Shown: positions 15,816-24,691 of the stretch, in pieces
Layout: every line of letters starts with the position of its first letter
How positions within the stretch are numbered: the stretch's first letter is position 1
The notes under the pieces: model-generated
The model's database searches: none
What the model was told of the DNA's origin: nothing
The model's input: the letters and a program-made list of their open reading frames with translations, nothing else
Assembly (NCBI GenBank): GCA_039817825.1
Contig: JBCBVA010000026.1
Location: forward strand, 1 to 35,975
DNA length: 35,975 bases
Direction: 5' to 3'
Source: PCC-7336 sp039817825
GTDB lineage: Bacteria > Cyanobacteriota > Cyanobacteriia > Thermostichales > PCC-7336
Made by a program: the position numbers and the translations under genes

Positions 15816-17249
15816 ATGAGTGCTGCAGAATCCTCTTCATCTGGTTCCGATCAATCCGAGTCCGGGCGAGTCGAACGGGATTCGATGGGGGAGCGTCATA
15901 TCTCCGATCGCGCTTACTACGGCATACAGACCCTCAGGGCGATCGAGAATTTTCCCATCAGCGGCATCCAGCCACTACCTGTTTATGTTGATGCCTGTCT
16001 GCTCATTAAGAAGGCAGCGGCCACCGTCAATGCACAGCTGGGCTGCATTCCCAAAGAGATTGGTGACGCCATCGTGCAGGCAGCTGACGAAGTGTTGGAT
16101 GGACACCTGCGCGACCAATTCGTGGTGGATATTTACCAAGCGGGGGCCGGCACATCCCACCACATGAACGTGAATGAGGTCTTAGCCAATCGCGCCCTCG
16201 AACTCCTCGGAGACGACAAAGGGAATTACCAGCGGGTTAGCCCTAACGATCACGTCAATTACGGTCAATCCACCAACGATGTCATCCCGACCGCGATCCG
16301 CATCGGGGCGTTGTTAGCACTACGCGATCGCCTGTTCCCCGTCTTGAGCAGCCTGCACGCTGAGCTACTGACTAAAGCAGTAGAGTTTGACGATGCAATT
16401 AAGTCCGGTCGTACTCACCTTCAAGATGCCGTTCCGGTGCGGCTGGGGGAAGAATTTCGTGCCTACGCCCAGATTGTGAGCGATCGGCAACATGGCATCG
16501 AGCGAGCGGCAGCAGAATTACACGCCTTGGGACTGGGGGGCAGCGCCTCGGGGACGGGACTGAATACCCACCCGGACTACTGCGATCGCGTCGCCAGTAC
16601 CCTCTCAGAGTTAACGGGGCTGCCGGTAGAGCCTGCCCCCCATCTGATGGCCGCCATGCAGAGCATGGGGCCATTTGTCAGCCTATCGAGTGCCCTGCGC
16701 AATCTTGCTCAGGACTGCACCAAAATCGCCAACGATTTGCGCCTGATGGATTCGGGACCCAAAACTGGCTTAAAGGAAATTCAGCTTCCCCCCGTCCAGC
16801 CGGGGTCATCGATCATGCCGGGAAAATACAATCCGGTAATGGCTGAAATGCTGAATATGGTTTGCTTCCAGGTAATGGGACTGGACACCGCGATCGCCTA
16901 TTCCGCCCAAGCCGGCCAGTTCGAACTCAACGTTATGATGCCGCTGATTGCCTACGATTTGCTGCATGCAATCCAGATTTTGAGCAATGCCCTAGATGCG
17001 TTTACCCATAAGTGTGTCAGTGGGATTACAGCCAATCGCGATCGCTGTTTGGATTACGCCGAAGGCACATTGGCATTGGTGACCGCTCTCAATACCCATA
17101 TTGGCTATCTAGCTGCTGCAGATGTAGCCAAGGAATCGCTTACCACTGGTAAGTCCATTCGCGATATCGTGCTCGACAAACAGCTAATGTCTGACGATAC
17201 GTTGAATGAAGTCCTGAACCTAAACAAGATGAGCAAAATCATCCGGTAG
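15816..17249 (+). CDS. aspA: Aspartate ammonia-lyase (aspartase)
   Basis: Aspartase reversibly splits L-aspartate into fumarate and ammonium. From ATG 15816 the protein has 478 residues, the family's usual length; an in-frame ATG at 15765 would add an odd Gly/Cys-rich 17-residue leader. Diagnostic segments are MGERHISDRAYYGIQTLRAIENFPISG (aspartase rather than fumarase), GAGTSHHMNVNEVLANRALE, PNDHVNYGQSTND, SGRTHLQDAVPVRLGEE and the lyase signature GSSIMPGKYNPV, whose first serines include the catalytic base on the mobile loop. No asparaginase or dicarboxylate carrier is adjacent. Class II fumarase is the main alternative, but the N-terminal block argues against it. Confidence 0.88.
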   Translation: MSAAESSSSGSDQSESGRVERDSMGERHISDRAYYGIQTLRAIENFPISGIQPLPVYVDACLLIKKAAATVNAQLGCIPKEIGDAIVQAADEVLDGHLRDQFVVDIYQAGAGTSHHMNVNEVLANRALELLGDDKGNYQRVSPNDHVNYGQSTNDVIPTAIRIGALLALRDRLFPVLSSLHAELLTKAVEFDDAIKSGRTHLQDAVPVRLGEEFRAYAQIVSDRQHGIERAAAELHALGLGGSASGTGLNTHPDYCDRVASTLSELTGLPVEPAPHLMAAMQSMGPFVSLSSALRNLAQDCTKIANDLRLMDSGPKTGLKEIQLPPVQPGSSIMPGKYNPVMAEMLNMVCFQVMGLDTAIAYSAQAGQFELNVMMPLIAYDLLHAIQILSNALDAFTHKCVSGITANRDRCLDYAEGTLALVTALNTHIGYLAAADVAKESLTTGKSIRDIVLDKQLMSDDTLNEVLNLNKMSKIIR

Positions 17250-17506
17250 ACACACCATCAGCGAGCTGCAGCCATTTACTACAATCCATTTACTAGCAGC
17301 CATGCCAACTTGGAAGGGGGGGGACTGCTGATAGGTTCACCCAGGCTGTTCAGTCGGAACCAGAACGATCGGACAATCTGCAATCGGCATAGGATTCTGG
17401 CAGGACAGAGTCCTTCATCAACCGAGAGAAAAAGCCCACACAAGGACACGGGCAAGTTCATAATTGCTACGGGCTTTTGAGTATAAATTCCCTTAACTGA
17501 GTAAAT
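17250..17506. other. Non-coding DNA after aspA
   Basis: I see no gene and no clear terminator in this stretch. It leads into the candidate NtcA promoter at 17507-17548. Confidence 0.4.
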
Positions 17507-17548
17507 GTGTTGCAGGCTACAATTTTCTGGCCTCTGCTTGCATAACCT
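17507..17548 (+). promoter_or_regulatory. Candidate NtcA-activated (class II) promoter
   Basis: GTG-N8-TAC (17507-17520) is one base off the NtcA consensus GTA-N8-TAC. Exactly 22 bp later comes TAACCT (17543-17548), fitting the TAN3T -10 box. The known architecture of NtcA-activated promoters is GTAN8TAC-N22/23-TAN3T. It would give the downstream LysR gene a leader of about 200 nt. Confidence 0.45.
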
Positions 17549-17756
17549 GATCGAAAACTAACCTTAATCGCCTTCGACTTGTTTCAACTTGAGTCAGTAG
17601 AATCTCACGGTTGGGCCGTCTGAAGGCTAAGGGAAGCAGACATCAGCAACGATGAATCACCAATAAAATCTGTAGATTGGCCGTTCTTTGACTGGCCCCA
17701 TCGTTTCAGATTTATTCCAACTGATTTATGCCAACTATTAGTGGCTGGGTTAATTT

Positions 17757-18695
17757 ATGAGGCTCGAACAGCTTCAAGCATTTCTAGCAGTTTCGGAATC
17801 GGGAAGTTTTCAACAAGCTGCCCGTCATTGCAATATCACTCAGTCTACGGTCAGTCGTCAGATCCAGTCTTTAGAAACCCAGTTGGGGCTGTCGTTGTTT
17901 CATCGCTCTACCCCAGCCAAGCTGACGGTGGCGGGAGAACATTTGCTGGCTCGGGCTCGTCGCATTTGTCAGGAGTGGGAGAGTGCCACCCTAGAGCTGG
18001 CAGAATTGGCCGCAGGCAAGCAAACCGAACTGTGTATTGCCGCCATCCAGTCCGCATGCTCCACCTATTTGCCCCCCATTCTGCAGCAGTTTTGCTCCGA
18101 TTATCCCGGCGTGCAACTGCGAGTCACGTCACTGGGTAGCGATCGCGCCCTCAAAGTATTAAGAGATGGGTTGGTCGATGTGGCGATTGTCATGCACAAT
18201 CGGTGGCTGACTGAAAAAGCCGAGACGAAAATCCTGCAGTTATACGATGAGCCCATCGATGTCCTGCTCGCAGCCAACCATCCTCTAGCCGAACGGAGTA
18301 GCGTTCCGTGGCCCGAGCTGGCCAAGTATCCGCAAGTTGTGTTTAAAGATGGGTACGGCATGCAACGGCTCGTACAAGAGCAGTTCCAACGGCAGGGACT
18401 GGAGCTAAAAGCGGCTCTCGAGCTAAATACACTAGATGCCTTTCGGGGCATCGTCAAGCAGGGCAATATGGTGGCATTGCTACCTCAAGCGGCAACCCTG
18501 ACCGCGATCGCCGATCCGCAGTTGGTCACCCGACCAACTGACCCCCCACGACTATCTCGTCAGGTGGCACTCGTCACAACCCAGGATCGACTTGAATTCC
18601 CCCCCATCCGTCATTTCTGCCAGTTGGTTCAGCAACACCAGAGCAGTTTCGGGGTCAACCGCTCCGCAACTGTTGCGGCCGAGACTGGAGGATAA
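17757..18695 (+). CDS. ntcB: LysR-type regulator, probable NtcB (nitrate assimilation)
   Basis: The 312-residue protein has an N-terminal winged HTH (residues 1-60; MRLEQLQAFLAVSESGSFQQ, then TQSTVSRQIQSLE) and a LysR effector domain (about 90-295). The segments LGSDRALKVLRDGLVDVAIVM, YPQVVFKDGYGMQRLVQEQF and NTLDAFRGIVKQGNMVALLP resemble my recollection of cyanobacterial NtcB, the activator of the nitrite/nitrate assimilation genes. The next gene is CnaT-like and the third is mobA, which supports the assignment because cnaT adjoins ntcB in Anabaena. A candidate NtcA promoter lies 200 bp upstream. Another LysR specificity is possible because nirA and narB are not in the window. Confidence 0.72.
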   Translation: MRLEQLQAFLAVSESGSFQQAARHCNITQSTVSRQIQSLETQLGLSLFHRSTPAKLTVAGEHLLARARRICQEWESATLELAELAAGKQTELCIAAIQSACSTYLPPILQQFCSDYPGVQLRVTSLGSDRALKVLRDGLVDVAIVMHNRWLTEKAETKILQLYDEPIDVLLAANHPLAERSSVPWPELAKYPQVVFKDGYGMQRLVQEQFQRQGLELKAALELNTLDAFRGIVKQGNMVALLPQAATLTAIADPQLVTRPTDPPRLSRQVALVTTQDRLEFPPIRHFCQLVQQHQSSFGVNRSATVAAETGG

Positions 18696-18808
18696 GGTTC
18701 GTAGTGTTTGTAGAATCACCATTGATAGGCCAATCGCTTCAGTCAGTGGGGATAGACCCAGCACGGATCGAGAGAACCTGTTCGTCTCACTTATACAGTT
18801 GAACCTAC

Positions 18809-19882
18809 ATGAGCGATACGTTTCGCGATCTTCTGAAACTAGTCGGTAGCGGCCCGCATACCGGCAAGAATTTGTCGCGCGAACAGGCCAAGAGCGCCAC
18901 GTTAGCCATGTTGACCGGAGAAGCGACCCCCGCTCAGATTGGGGCCTTCATGATCGCCCATCGCATCAGACGTCCCACTCCCGTCGAAATGGCCGGTATG
19001 TTTGATGCCTACAAAACTCTGGGCGGACAATTGCAACCGCGCTTAGACCAACCAGAGCCGCTAGTTTTCGGAATTCCTTACGACGGTCGGACTCGTACGG
19101 CCCCAGTCAGCCCGCTCACTGCACTCGTGATAGCGACAGCAGGCGTTCCCGCCATCCAGCACGGGGGCGATCGCATGCCTACCAAACACGGCATTTGCCT
19201 TGTAGAGCTATGGCAGCAGTTGGGGGTGGATTGGATTGGCCTGTCGATCGAGCAATCTCAGGCTATCTTTGAAACCCAGCAGATCGGCTTTGTCTATCAA
19301 CCTCAGCACTTCCCTGCCGCAGAAACGCTGGTCACGTATCGCGATCAAATTGGCAAGCGTCCACCGTTTGCAACGCTGGAATTGGTGTGGACTCCCTACA
19401 CTGGAGCCGCAACCACGATCGCCGGTTACGTTCATCCTCCCACCGAACACATATTGCAGCAGACTTGTCGAGCAGTCGGGGGCTTCCACCGATTTGTGGC
19501 CGTGAAAGGATTGGAGGGCAGTTGCGACTTACCGCGCAATCGTACGGGAATTGCAAGTATCGATGCACTCGATGGCACCGAGCCCGAGCGTCTGCTGCTG
19601 CATCCGCGCGAGTTTGGCATGGGGGGCGAAGAGCTACCGTGCGTGTCGGGAGAGGACTGGGGGAGATCGATGCAAGCGGTGCTGCAGGGGGAAGCGGGTG
19701 TCTGGCTGGATACTTGCGTGTGGAACGGCGGTTTTTACCTGTGGTTGGCGGGAGCTGCGGACACCATTGCAGGGGGGGTCGACATTGCCCGTGAGTTGTT
19801 GGTGAGTGGCAAAGTACTGGCTCATTTACAGGGATTGCAAGCCGCTATTGCAGCGGTTCGAGGAGCGCCATTTGACTCATAG
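18809..19882 (+). CDS. cnaT: CnaT-like (TrpD2-family) phosphoribosyltransferase homologue
   Basis: This 357-residue protein has the anthranilate phosphoribosyltransferase fold: an N-terminal helical domain (LSREQAKSATLAMLTGEATPAQIGAFMIAHRIRRPT) and a C-terminal alpha/beta domain. The canonical PRPP motif GTGGD is absent; its place is taken by GIPYDGRTRT (88-97), and the next motif reads HGGDRMPTKHG (118-128). It therefore belongs to the TrpD2 side of the family rather than to tryptophan synthesis. In Anabaena, CnaT of this type is required for expression of the nitrate-assimilation nir operon and lies beside ntcB, as here. The molecular activity is not established. It follows ntcB by 113 bp and overlaps mobA by 11 bp. 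Confidence 0.72.
   Translation: MSDTFRDLLKLVGSGPHTGKNLSREQAKSATLAMLTGEATPAQIGAFMIAHRIRRPTPVEMAGMFDAYKTLGGQLQPRLDQPEPLVFGIPYDGRTRTAPVSPLTALVIATAGVPAIQHGGDRMPTKHGICLVELWQQLGVDWIGLSIEQSQAIFETQQIGFVYQPQHFPAAETLVTYRDQIGKRPPFATLELVWTPYTGAATTIAGYVHPPTEHILQQTCRAVGGFHRFVAVKGLEGSCDLPRNRTGIASIDALDGTEPERLLLHPREFGMGGEELPCVSGEDWGRSMQAVLQGEAGVWLDTCVWNGGFYLWLAGAADTIAGGVDIARELLVSGKVLAHLQGLQAAIAAVRGAPFDS
19860..19874 (+). promoter_or_regulatory. Shine-Dalgarno GAGGAG with TTG start of mobA
   Basis: GAGGAG (19860-19865) lies six bases before TTG (19872-19874). The frame has no ATG before the LAGG motif except far downstream, and an upstream GTG at 19806 would bury the start deep in cnaT. TTG is therefore the best start, implying translational coupling. 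Confidence 0.6.
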
Positions 19883-20495
19883 TCAGAATGACGCGAACAA
19901 TACTACGGACACGATCGTTCTAGACGCAATTGTGCTGGCGGGGGGACGCAGTCGCCGGATGGGAGAGGACAAAGCACTCTTGGAACTCAACGGAGTTCCG
20001 CTGCTGCAACGGGTTTGCGACGTAGCGTCCACTTGCGTGCGGCAAACCTATGTGGTGACACCGTGGGGCGATCGCTACTCGCACCTGAACTTACCTGCAA
20101 CGATCGTCTGCGAGCCCGAAAGGCCAGAGCGAGCTCGCGGACCGCTAACAGGATTTGCCTGTGGATTGCGCGTGACACAGTCGGAGTGGGTGCTGCTATT
20201 GGCGTGCGATCTGCCATGTCTGAGTACTGCCGGCTTGCAGCAAGGTGTAGAGCGCTTGGAGCAAGTACCTTCAGACTTAATTGCATTCCTTCACCCCCAC
20301 CCCAAGGGCTGGGAACCGCTGTGCGGGTTTTATCGCCAACACTGTCTGCATAGCTTGCAGCAGGCGATCTCTACTGGAACGCGTTCGTTTCAGGACTGGC
20401 TGTCCGAACAGGCGATCGCCGTGTGGGAAGATGCCGATTCGCAATTATTCCTCAATTGCAACACTCCTGAAGAATGGTTGAGAGCTTCCAAGTGA
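19872..20495 (+). CDS. mobA: Molybdenum cofactor guanylyltransferase MobA
   Basis: MobA transfers GMP from GTP to molybdopterin, making the guanine dinucleotide form of the cofactor needed by nitrate reductase NarB. The 207-residue protein shows the nucleotide-binding signature LAGGRSRRMGEDKALLELNG, then ARGPLTGFACGL, LLLACDLPCLS with the metal-binding aspartate, and the C-terminal FLNCNTPEEW. It is read from TTG within the last codons of cnaT (11-bp overlap), so it should be co-transcribed and co-translated with it. That fits a nitrate-assimilation role for the whole module. Confidence 0.87.
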   Translation: MTHSQNDANNTTDTIVLDAIVLAGGRSRRMGEDKALLELNGVPLLQRVCDVASTCVRQTYVVTPWGDRYSHLNLPATIVCEPERPERARGPLTGFACGLRVTQSEWVLLLACDLPCLSTAGLQQGVERLEQVPSDLIAFLHPHPKGWEPLCGFYRQHCLHSLQQAISTGTRSFQDWLSEQAIAVWEDADSQLFLNCNTPEEWLRASK

Positions 20496-20513
20496 TTCAC
20501 GACTGAGTGATGT

Positions 20514-20558
20514 ACGACCTGACACGGATTCACGACCTGACACGGATTCACGATCTGA
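20514..20558. repeat. 18-bp tandem repeat after mobA
   Basis: ACGACCTGACACGGATTC occurs at 20514-20531 and again, identically, at 20532-20549. A third partial copy (ACGATCTGA) follows at 20550-20558. It lies just after the mobA stop codon. Confidence 0.75.
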
Positions 20559-20727
20559 AAATGTATGGGTCGTTCTTGATGGCAAGCAACGGCCACGCAC
20601 TAATAGGCCGGTGACTCTGGCACGCCGTACATTAACGAATATTGCCGTCTCTCGGCTCCGCTCCTAAGCCGACGCATACTGCTATTGAAGTGTGTAGGAA
20701 ACCTTAAAAGCACTTATCTGTCTCGGA

Positions 20728-20767
20728 CGTGTCGTTCAACCCCTTAACGTATCGTTCGATCCCCTAC
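20728..20767. repeat. Imperfect 20-bp tandem repeat before the stress gene
   Basis: 20728-20747 and 20748-20767 match at 15 of 20 positions (pattern CGT.TCGTTC.A.CCC.TA). They lie just upstream of the Shine-Dalgarno of the universal stress gene and could be paired operator half-sites. Confidence 0.45.
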
Positions 20768-20790
20768 ACGTTGTAAGGAGCAATCGGGTC

Positions 20791-21669
20791 ATGCAGTTAT
20801 TTCGTCAAATTCTAGTGGCAGTCGATGCCTCGTGCGAGTCAGTCAAACAGGCAAAAGCTCTCCTGAGTATCCCCAGCGCCACGACGTCTGCTGTCACCCT
20901 GTTAACTGTCGTTCCCACCACTCAATTCACCACATCGATCACCTCAGGCGGCGGTGGAGATAAGCAAACACAAGCTCGTACGACTATGGATGCCGCCAAA
21001 GAGATCTTGGCAGGCACCCCCAATTGCACGATCTCCGAGCGATTGGAGGAAGGCGACCCCAAAACCATTGTGCTCAAAGTAGCGGATGAAGTAGACGCGT
21101 CCCTGATTGTGATGGGAGGGCGCAGCATGAACCGCCTGTTGGCCATCCTAAAAAATTCCGTCAGCCAGTACGTATTCCAGCTATCGACGCGGCCCATGGT
21201 GATCGTGCGGGAAGGGATGCAAACCTCAAAGCTATATCGGGTTATGGTGGCCATCGATGGGTCTGAAGCCTCCAATCAGGCGCTGAGAGTCGGCATGGAT
21301 TTGGTGCGGGGAGCTGCAGGCTCGCAGCTGTTGCTAGCTCGCGTTGTGTCCGGAAGATCGGCCGCTAGCTACCAAAAACTCCCGGAGAATCCCGACAAGG
21401 ATGACGAGGTCTTGGCGGCAGCGATCGCCCAGGTCAAAGCCCAAAATATTCCCTATCGGGCTTACTTCAATTTGGGCGATCCCGGTCGGGAAATTGCCTT
21501 GCTAACGGGAGAAACCGGCGCGGATATGTTAGTCATGGGCTCTCCCGATCGTCGTCCCACCATCGCCAAGAACTTACCAGATTTGGAACGCTTGCTGGGG
21601 AGTTCGGTATCGGACTACGTGCGAGTGAACGCTCAATGTCCCGTGCTGATGACTCGTCCGCAGGAGTAA
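20791..21669 (+). CDS. Tandem-domain universal stress protein (UspA family)
   Basis: The 292-residue protein consists of two UspA domains: residues 3-140 (beginning LFRQILVAVDAS, ending STRPMVIVRE) and about 150-290 (beginning YRVMVAIDGSEASNQAL, ending AQCPVLMTRP). The second repeat keeps the opening VAIDGS and a VMGSPDRR...LLGSSVSDYV region comparable to the nucleotide-binding loops, but with an unusual long insert between the glycines, so ATP binding is uncertain. UspA tandem proteins act in stress tolerance. AAGGAG lies about ten bases before the ATG. Two tandem repeats precede the gene. Confidence 0.85.
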   Translation: MQLFRQILVAVDASCESVKQAKALLSIPSATTSAVTLLTVVPTTQFTTSITSGGGGDKQTQARTTMDAAKEILAGTPNCTISERLEEGDPKTIVLKVADEVDASLIVMGGRSMNRLLAILKNSVSQYVFQLSTRPMVIVREGMQTSKLYRVMVAIDGSEASNQALRVGMDLVRGAAGSQLLLARVVSGRSAASYQKLPENPDKDDEVLAAAIAQVKAQNIPYRAYFNLGDPGREIALLTGETGADMLVMGSPDRRPTIAKNLPDLERLLGSSVSDYVRVNAQCPVLMTRPQE

Positions 21670-21780
21670 CCCGCCTGACACATTCAGGAGTGAGTTATTC
21701 CAAGCTCTCCGCTGCGGTCATCAAGCCCGCTAGAGTAGGACAGCCCCCCTTGTCTTGCTCTAGTTGGTCTTGCGTTTGTT

Positions 21781-23172
21781 ATGGTCACCACATTTCAAGA
21801 CACTATTGCCGCGATCGCCACTGCTGTCGTACCCGCTCAGGGGTCGGTGGGGATCGTGCGGGTGTCGGGGGGAGAATCGCTTGCCATTGCTAAAGCCTTG
21901 TTCGTTCCTGCCGGAAATGTAGCGTGGGACAGCCATCGGGTGCGATACGGAAGGCTGATTGATACAGAGGGTACGGATATTGATGAAGCTCTCGTACTGT
22001 GGATGCAAGCCCCGCGCTCGTTTACCCGCGAAGATGTCGTGGAGTTTCACTGTCACGGCGGGATTATGGTGGTGCAGCAGGTGTTGCAGGCCTGCTTGCA
22101 GCAGGGGGCGAGGCTGGCAGAGCCGGGGGAGTTTAGTCTGCGGGCATTTTTGAACGGACGCATTGACCTGACGCAAGCGGAAAGTGTCTCTCAATTGGTG
22201 GGGGCCCAGTCAGCCCAAGCCGCCCAATTGGCACTGGCTGGGGTGCGGGGGAAATTAGCGCAGCCCATCCGCGAACTGCGAGCGCGAGGCCTGCAAGTGT
22301 TAGCCCAGGTTGAAGCTCAGATTGATTTTGAAGACGATCTCCCCCCTCTGAATGAACTTGCTCTCGTTCACGAACTGGAGGATATTCAAGCCCAGATTGC
22401 AGACATTCTGGCAACAGCGGAGAGGGGGGAGCTACTGCGGCGGGGGATCGCAGTGGCGATTGTGGGACAGCCCAACGTGGGTAAATCCAGCTTGCTGAAT
22501 GCTTGGAGCGGTTGCGATCGCGCCATCGTTACCGATTTGCCAGGGACCACGCGAGATGTGGTGGAATCGCAGCTGGTGGTAAACGGGATTCCGGTGCAGG
22601 TACTGGACACAGCGGGGATTCGAGATACTGACAATCTTGTGGAGAGCTTGGGGATCGGGCGATCTCTACAAGCGGCTCAATCGGCCGATCTGGTGATTGT
22701 TGTAGTTTCAGCCCCCATCGGCTGGACGGATGCCGAACGCAAGATTATCGATACGATTAGCGATCGCCCCATCCTACTAGCGATCAACAAAACCGACCTC
22801 AAAACGCCAGACTTTGCCCAGTTTCCGCAAGAGATCGCCTCACTGCCTCGGATCTCCACTCAGTTGCAGGCGGCTGAGGGTGCGATTGAGAGTATTCGTG
22901 CTCTCGAAACTGCCGTGACTGAGATCGTGACAGGCGGAACGGTTGTTGCTGAAAACTTGGACGTAGCGATCAATCAACGGCAGCAAGCCGCTTTACTGCG
23001 ATCTCAATTGGCGATCGCCAAGGTCATTGCGACCATTGCAGATGCTTTACCCCTCGATTTCTGGACGATCGATCTGCGCGATGCCATCCAGGCCTTGGGA
23101 GAAATTACTGGTGAGGAAGTCACCGAATCGGTCCTAGACCGTATCTTCAGCCAGTTCTGCATTGGCAAGTAA
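21781..23172 (+). CDS. mnmE: tRNA modification GTPase MnmE (TrmE)
   Basis: MnmE with MnmG installs the 5-carboxymethylaminomethyl group on wobble uridine 34 of several tRNAs. The 463-residue protein has the N-terminal formyl-THF-binding domain (1-120), a helical domain, and an inserted G domain with G1 GQPNVGKS (229-236), the G2 threonines in LPGTTRD, G3 DTAG (276-279) and G4 NKTD (336-339). It ends with the invariant C-terminal CIGK, whose cysteine is required for modification. The length is standard. MnmG is not in the window. Confidence 0.96.
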   Translation: MVTTFQDTIAAIATAVVPAQGSVGIVRVSGGESLAIAKALFVPAGNVAWDSHRVRYGRLIDTEGTDIDEALVLWMQAPRSFTREDVVEFHCHGGIMVVQQVLQACLQQGARLAEPGEFSLRAFLNGRIDLTQAESVSQLVGAQSAQAAQLALAGVRGKLAQPIRELRARGLQVLAQVEAQIDFEDDLPPLNELALVHELEDIQAQIADILATAERGELLRRGIAVAIVGQPNVGKSSLLNAWSGCDRAIVTDLPGTTRDVVESQLVVNGIPVQVLDTAGIRDTDNLVESLGIGRSLQAAQSADLVIVVVSAPIGWTDAERKIIDTISDRPILLAINKTDLKTPDFAQFPQEIASLPRISTQLQAAEGAIESIRALETAVTEIVTGGTVVAENLDVAINQRQQAALLRSQLAIAKVIATIADALPLDFWTIDLRDAIQALGEITGEEVTESVLDRIFSQFCIGK

Positions 23173-23370
23173 CGGTCAGATGTCAGTTCCATGAGACGAC
23201 TGAAGCAAAATCATTCCGTCTCAGCACAACGAAGCATTTCGGGCTTTATTCCTCTGACTCCTGTTTTCCAGATTGGGAGACGGGGTAAGGATGAGTGCGA
23301 TCGCCCTCAGGTTGTCAGAGATTGCCAAGCTCCTGTGGGTAAGCTCTTCCCGTACGCTTGGGCATACTCC

Positions 23371-24684
23371 ATGAACTCCTTGGCTTTGCTGTCTGGTAGC
23401 CTCATCGTGGCTGCTCTATGGGCCACATCCAGTGTTGGAGCACAGCCTCTCCCCCAAGGCGAAAGTGACGTACCTCTGTCTTCTGTGGTCTGGACCGACG
23501 CCGCATTCGATCGCTCCGCGCGTCGGGTCACGTCAGACTTTTTTGGCATGCATCTTTATCGCGGGATTGACGCTGAAGAGTGGCCGACGGTTCCTTTTCA
23601 AACCTGGCGGTTGCACGATGCCGGTACCCGCTGGGACGAGCTGCAGCCAGAGCGAGATCGCTGGGAATTCGATAATCTCGATACGCTGATCACCCTCGCC
23701 GAACAGCAGTCTGTGGATACGGTATTGGTGTTGGGACAAACCCCTGCCTGGGCATCTGCCCGTCCTGACGATCCCTCTCCATACGACCAATCCGGACTCC
23801 CGGCAGAACCGGCCAACTTAGAGGACTGGAGAGCATACGTCCGCACTGTTGCGACTCGTTACCGGAGCCAGATCGACTATTACGAGCTGTGGAACGAAGC
23901 CAACTTTCGTTGGTTTTATACAGGTGATATTCCCACTATGGTGGAGCTGGCGGCAGTAGCCTACCGAGAAATTAAAGAGATCGATCCTCAGGCCCAAGTG
24001 CTGTCTCCCAGCGTCATCGCAGGGGATTATGACGTGCTGGAACAACCTGGGGATGAATGGTTGGCGGAGTATTTTGCTGCGGGTGGCGATCGCTATACCG
24101 ATATTGTGGCCGCTCACTTTTACCTTCCTAGGGATCTTCCCCCGGAATGGATGGTGCCTCAGATTGAGGCCGTTCAGCAGGTTATGGCAGCCTCCAGCCA
24201 ATCTGACAAACCGCTGTGGAATACCGAGACGGGATTCGGACGTGCAGACACGTATCCGATTGACGGCGATCGCGCCGTTGGGTATGTGGGGAGATCGCAC
24301 CTGGTGCAGTGGGCAGCGGGAGTCGATCGCTTTCAGTGGTACGCCTGGCAAAATTTCAATTTTGTTGGATTGCGGATGACCGAGGAAGATGGCCGGATGA
24401 CAGCAGCGGCAGAGGCATTTGGCAAGATTCAAGAGTGGTTGCTAGATGCCCGCATGGGATTGTGCCAGATCGCTAGCGATCGCACCCGTACCTGTCCGAT
24501 TGCCAGAGATAACGGCGATCGGGGCTGGATTCTGTGGAATCCCAATCAAACCGTGCATGTGTTGATCCCTAATTGGTTGCAGGCAACGCATGTAAGGCAA
24601 TTAACAGGAGAGCACATTGATATCCATACCGGATCGGTCGTCTCGGTAGGAGAGGTCCCCGTACTGGTAGAACGCCTTCACTGA
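23371..24684 (+). CDS. Secreted clan-A glycoside hydrolase (GH39/GH5-like)
   Basis: I choose ATG 23371, giving 437 residues with a clear signal peptide (hydrophobic 3-20, cleavage near Ala24 in VGA-QP). An upstream ATG at 23191 adds 60 residues of unlikely sequence. The mature protein looks like a (beta/alpha)8 retaining glycosidase: YYELWNEANF supplies the acid/base Glu176 after strand 4, and PLWNTETGFG supplies the nucleophile candidate Glu286 on strand 7. FGMHLYRG and WRLHDAGTRWDELQPERD resemble the N-terminal strands of GH39-type enzymes. The substrate is unknown. It converges on the alpha/beta hydrolase with 7 bp between the stops. Confidence 0.75.
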   Translation: MNSLALLSGSLIVAALWATSSVGAQPLPQGESDVPLSSVVWTDAAFDRSARRVTSDFFGMHLYRGIDAEEWPTVPFQTWRLHDAGTRWDELQPERDRWEFDNLDTLITLAEQQSVDTVLVLGQTPAWASARPDDPSPYDQSGLPAEPANLEDWRAYVRTVATRYRSQIDYYELWNEANFRWFYTGDIPTMVELAAVAYREIKEIDPQAQVLSPSVIAGDYDVLEQPGDEWLAEYFAAGGDRYTDIVAAHFYLPRDLPPEWMVPQIEAVQQVMAASSQSDKPLWNTETGFGRADTYPIDGDRAVGYVGRSHLVQWAAGVDRFQWYAWQNFNFVGLRMTEEDGRMTAAAEAFGKIQEWLLDARMGLCQIASDRTRTCPIARDNGDRGWILWNPNQTVHVLIPNWLQATHVRQLTGEHIDIHTGSVVSVGEVPVLVERLH

Positions 24685-24691
24685 CTGTGTT

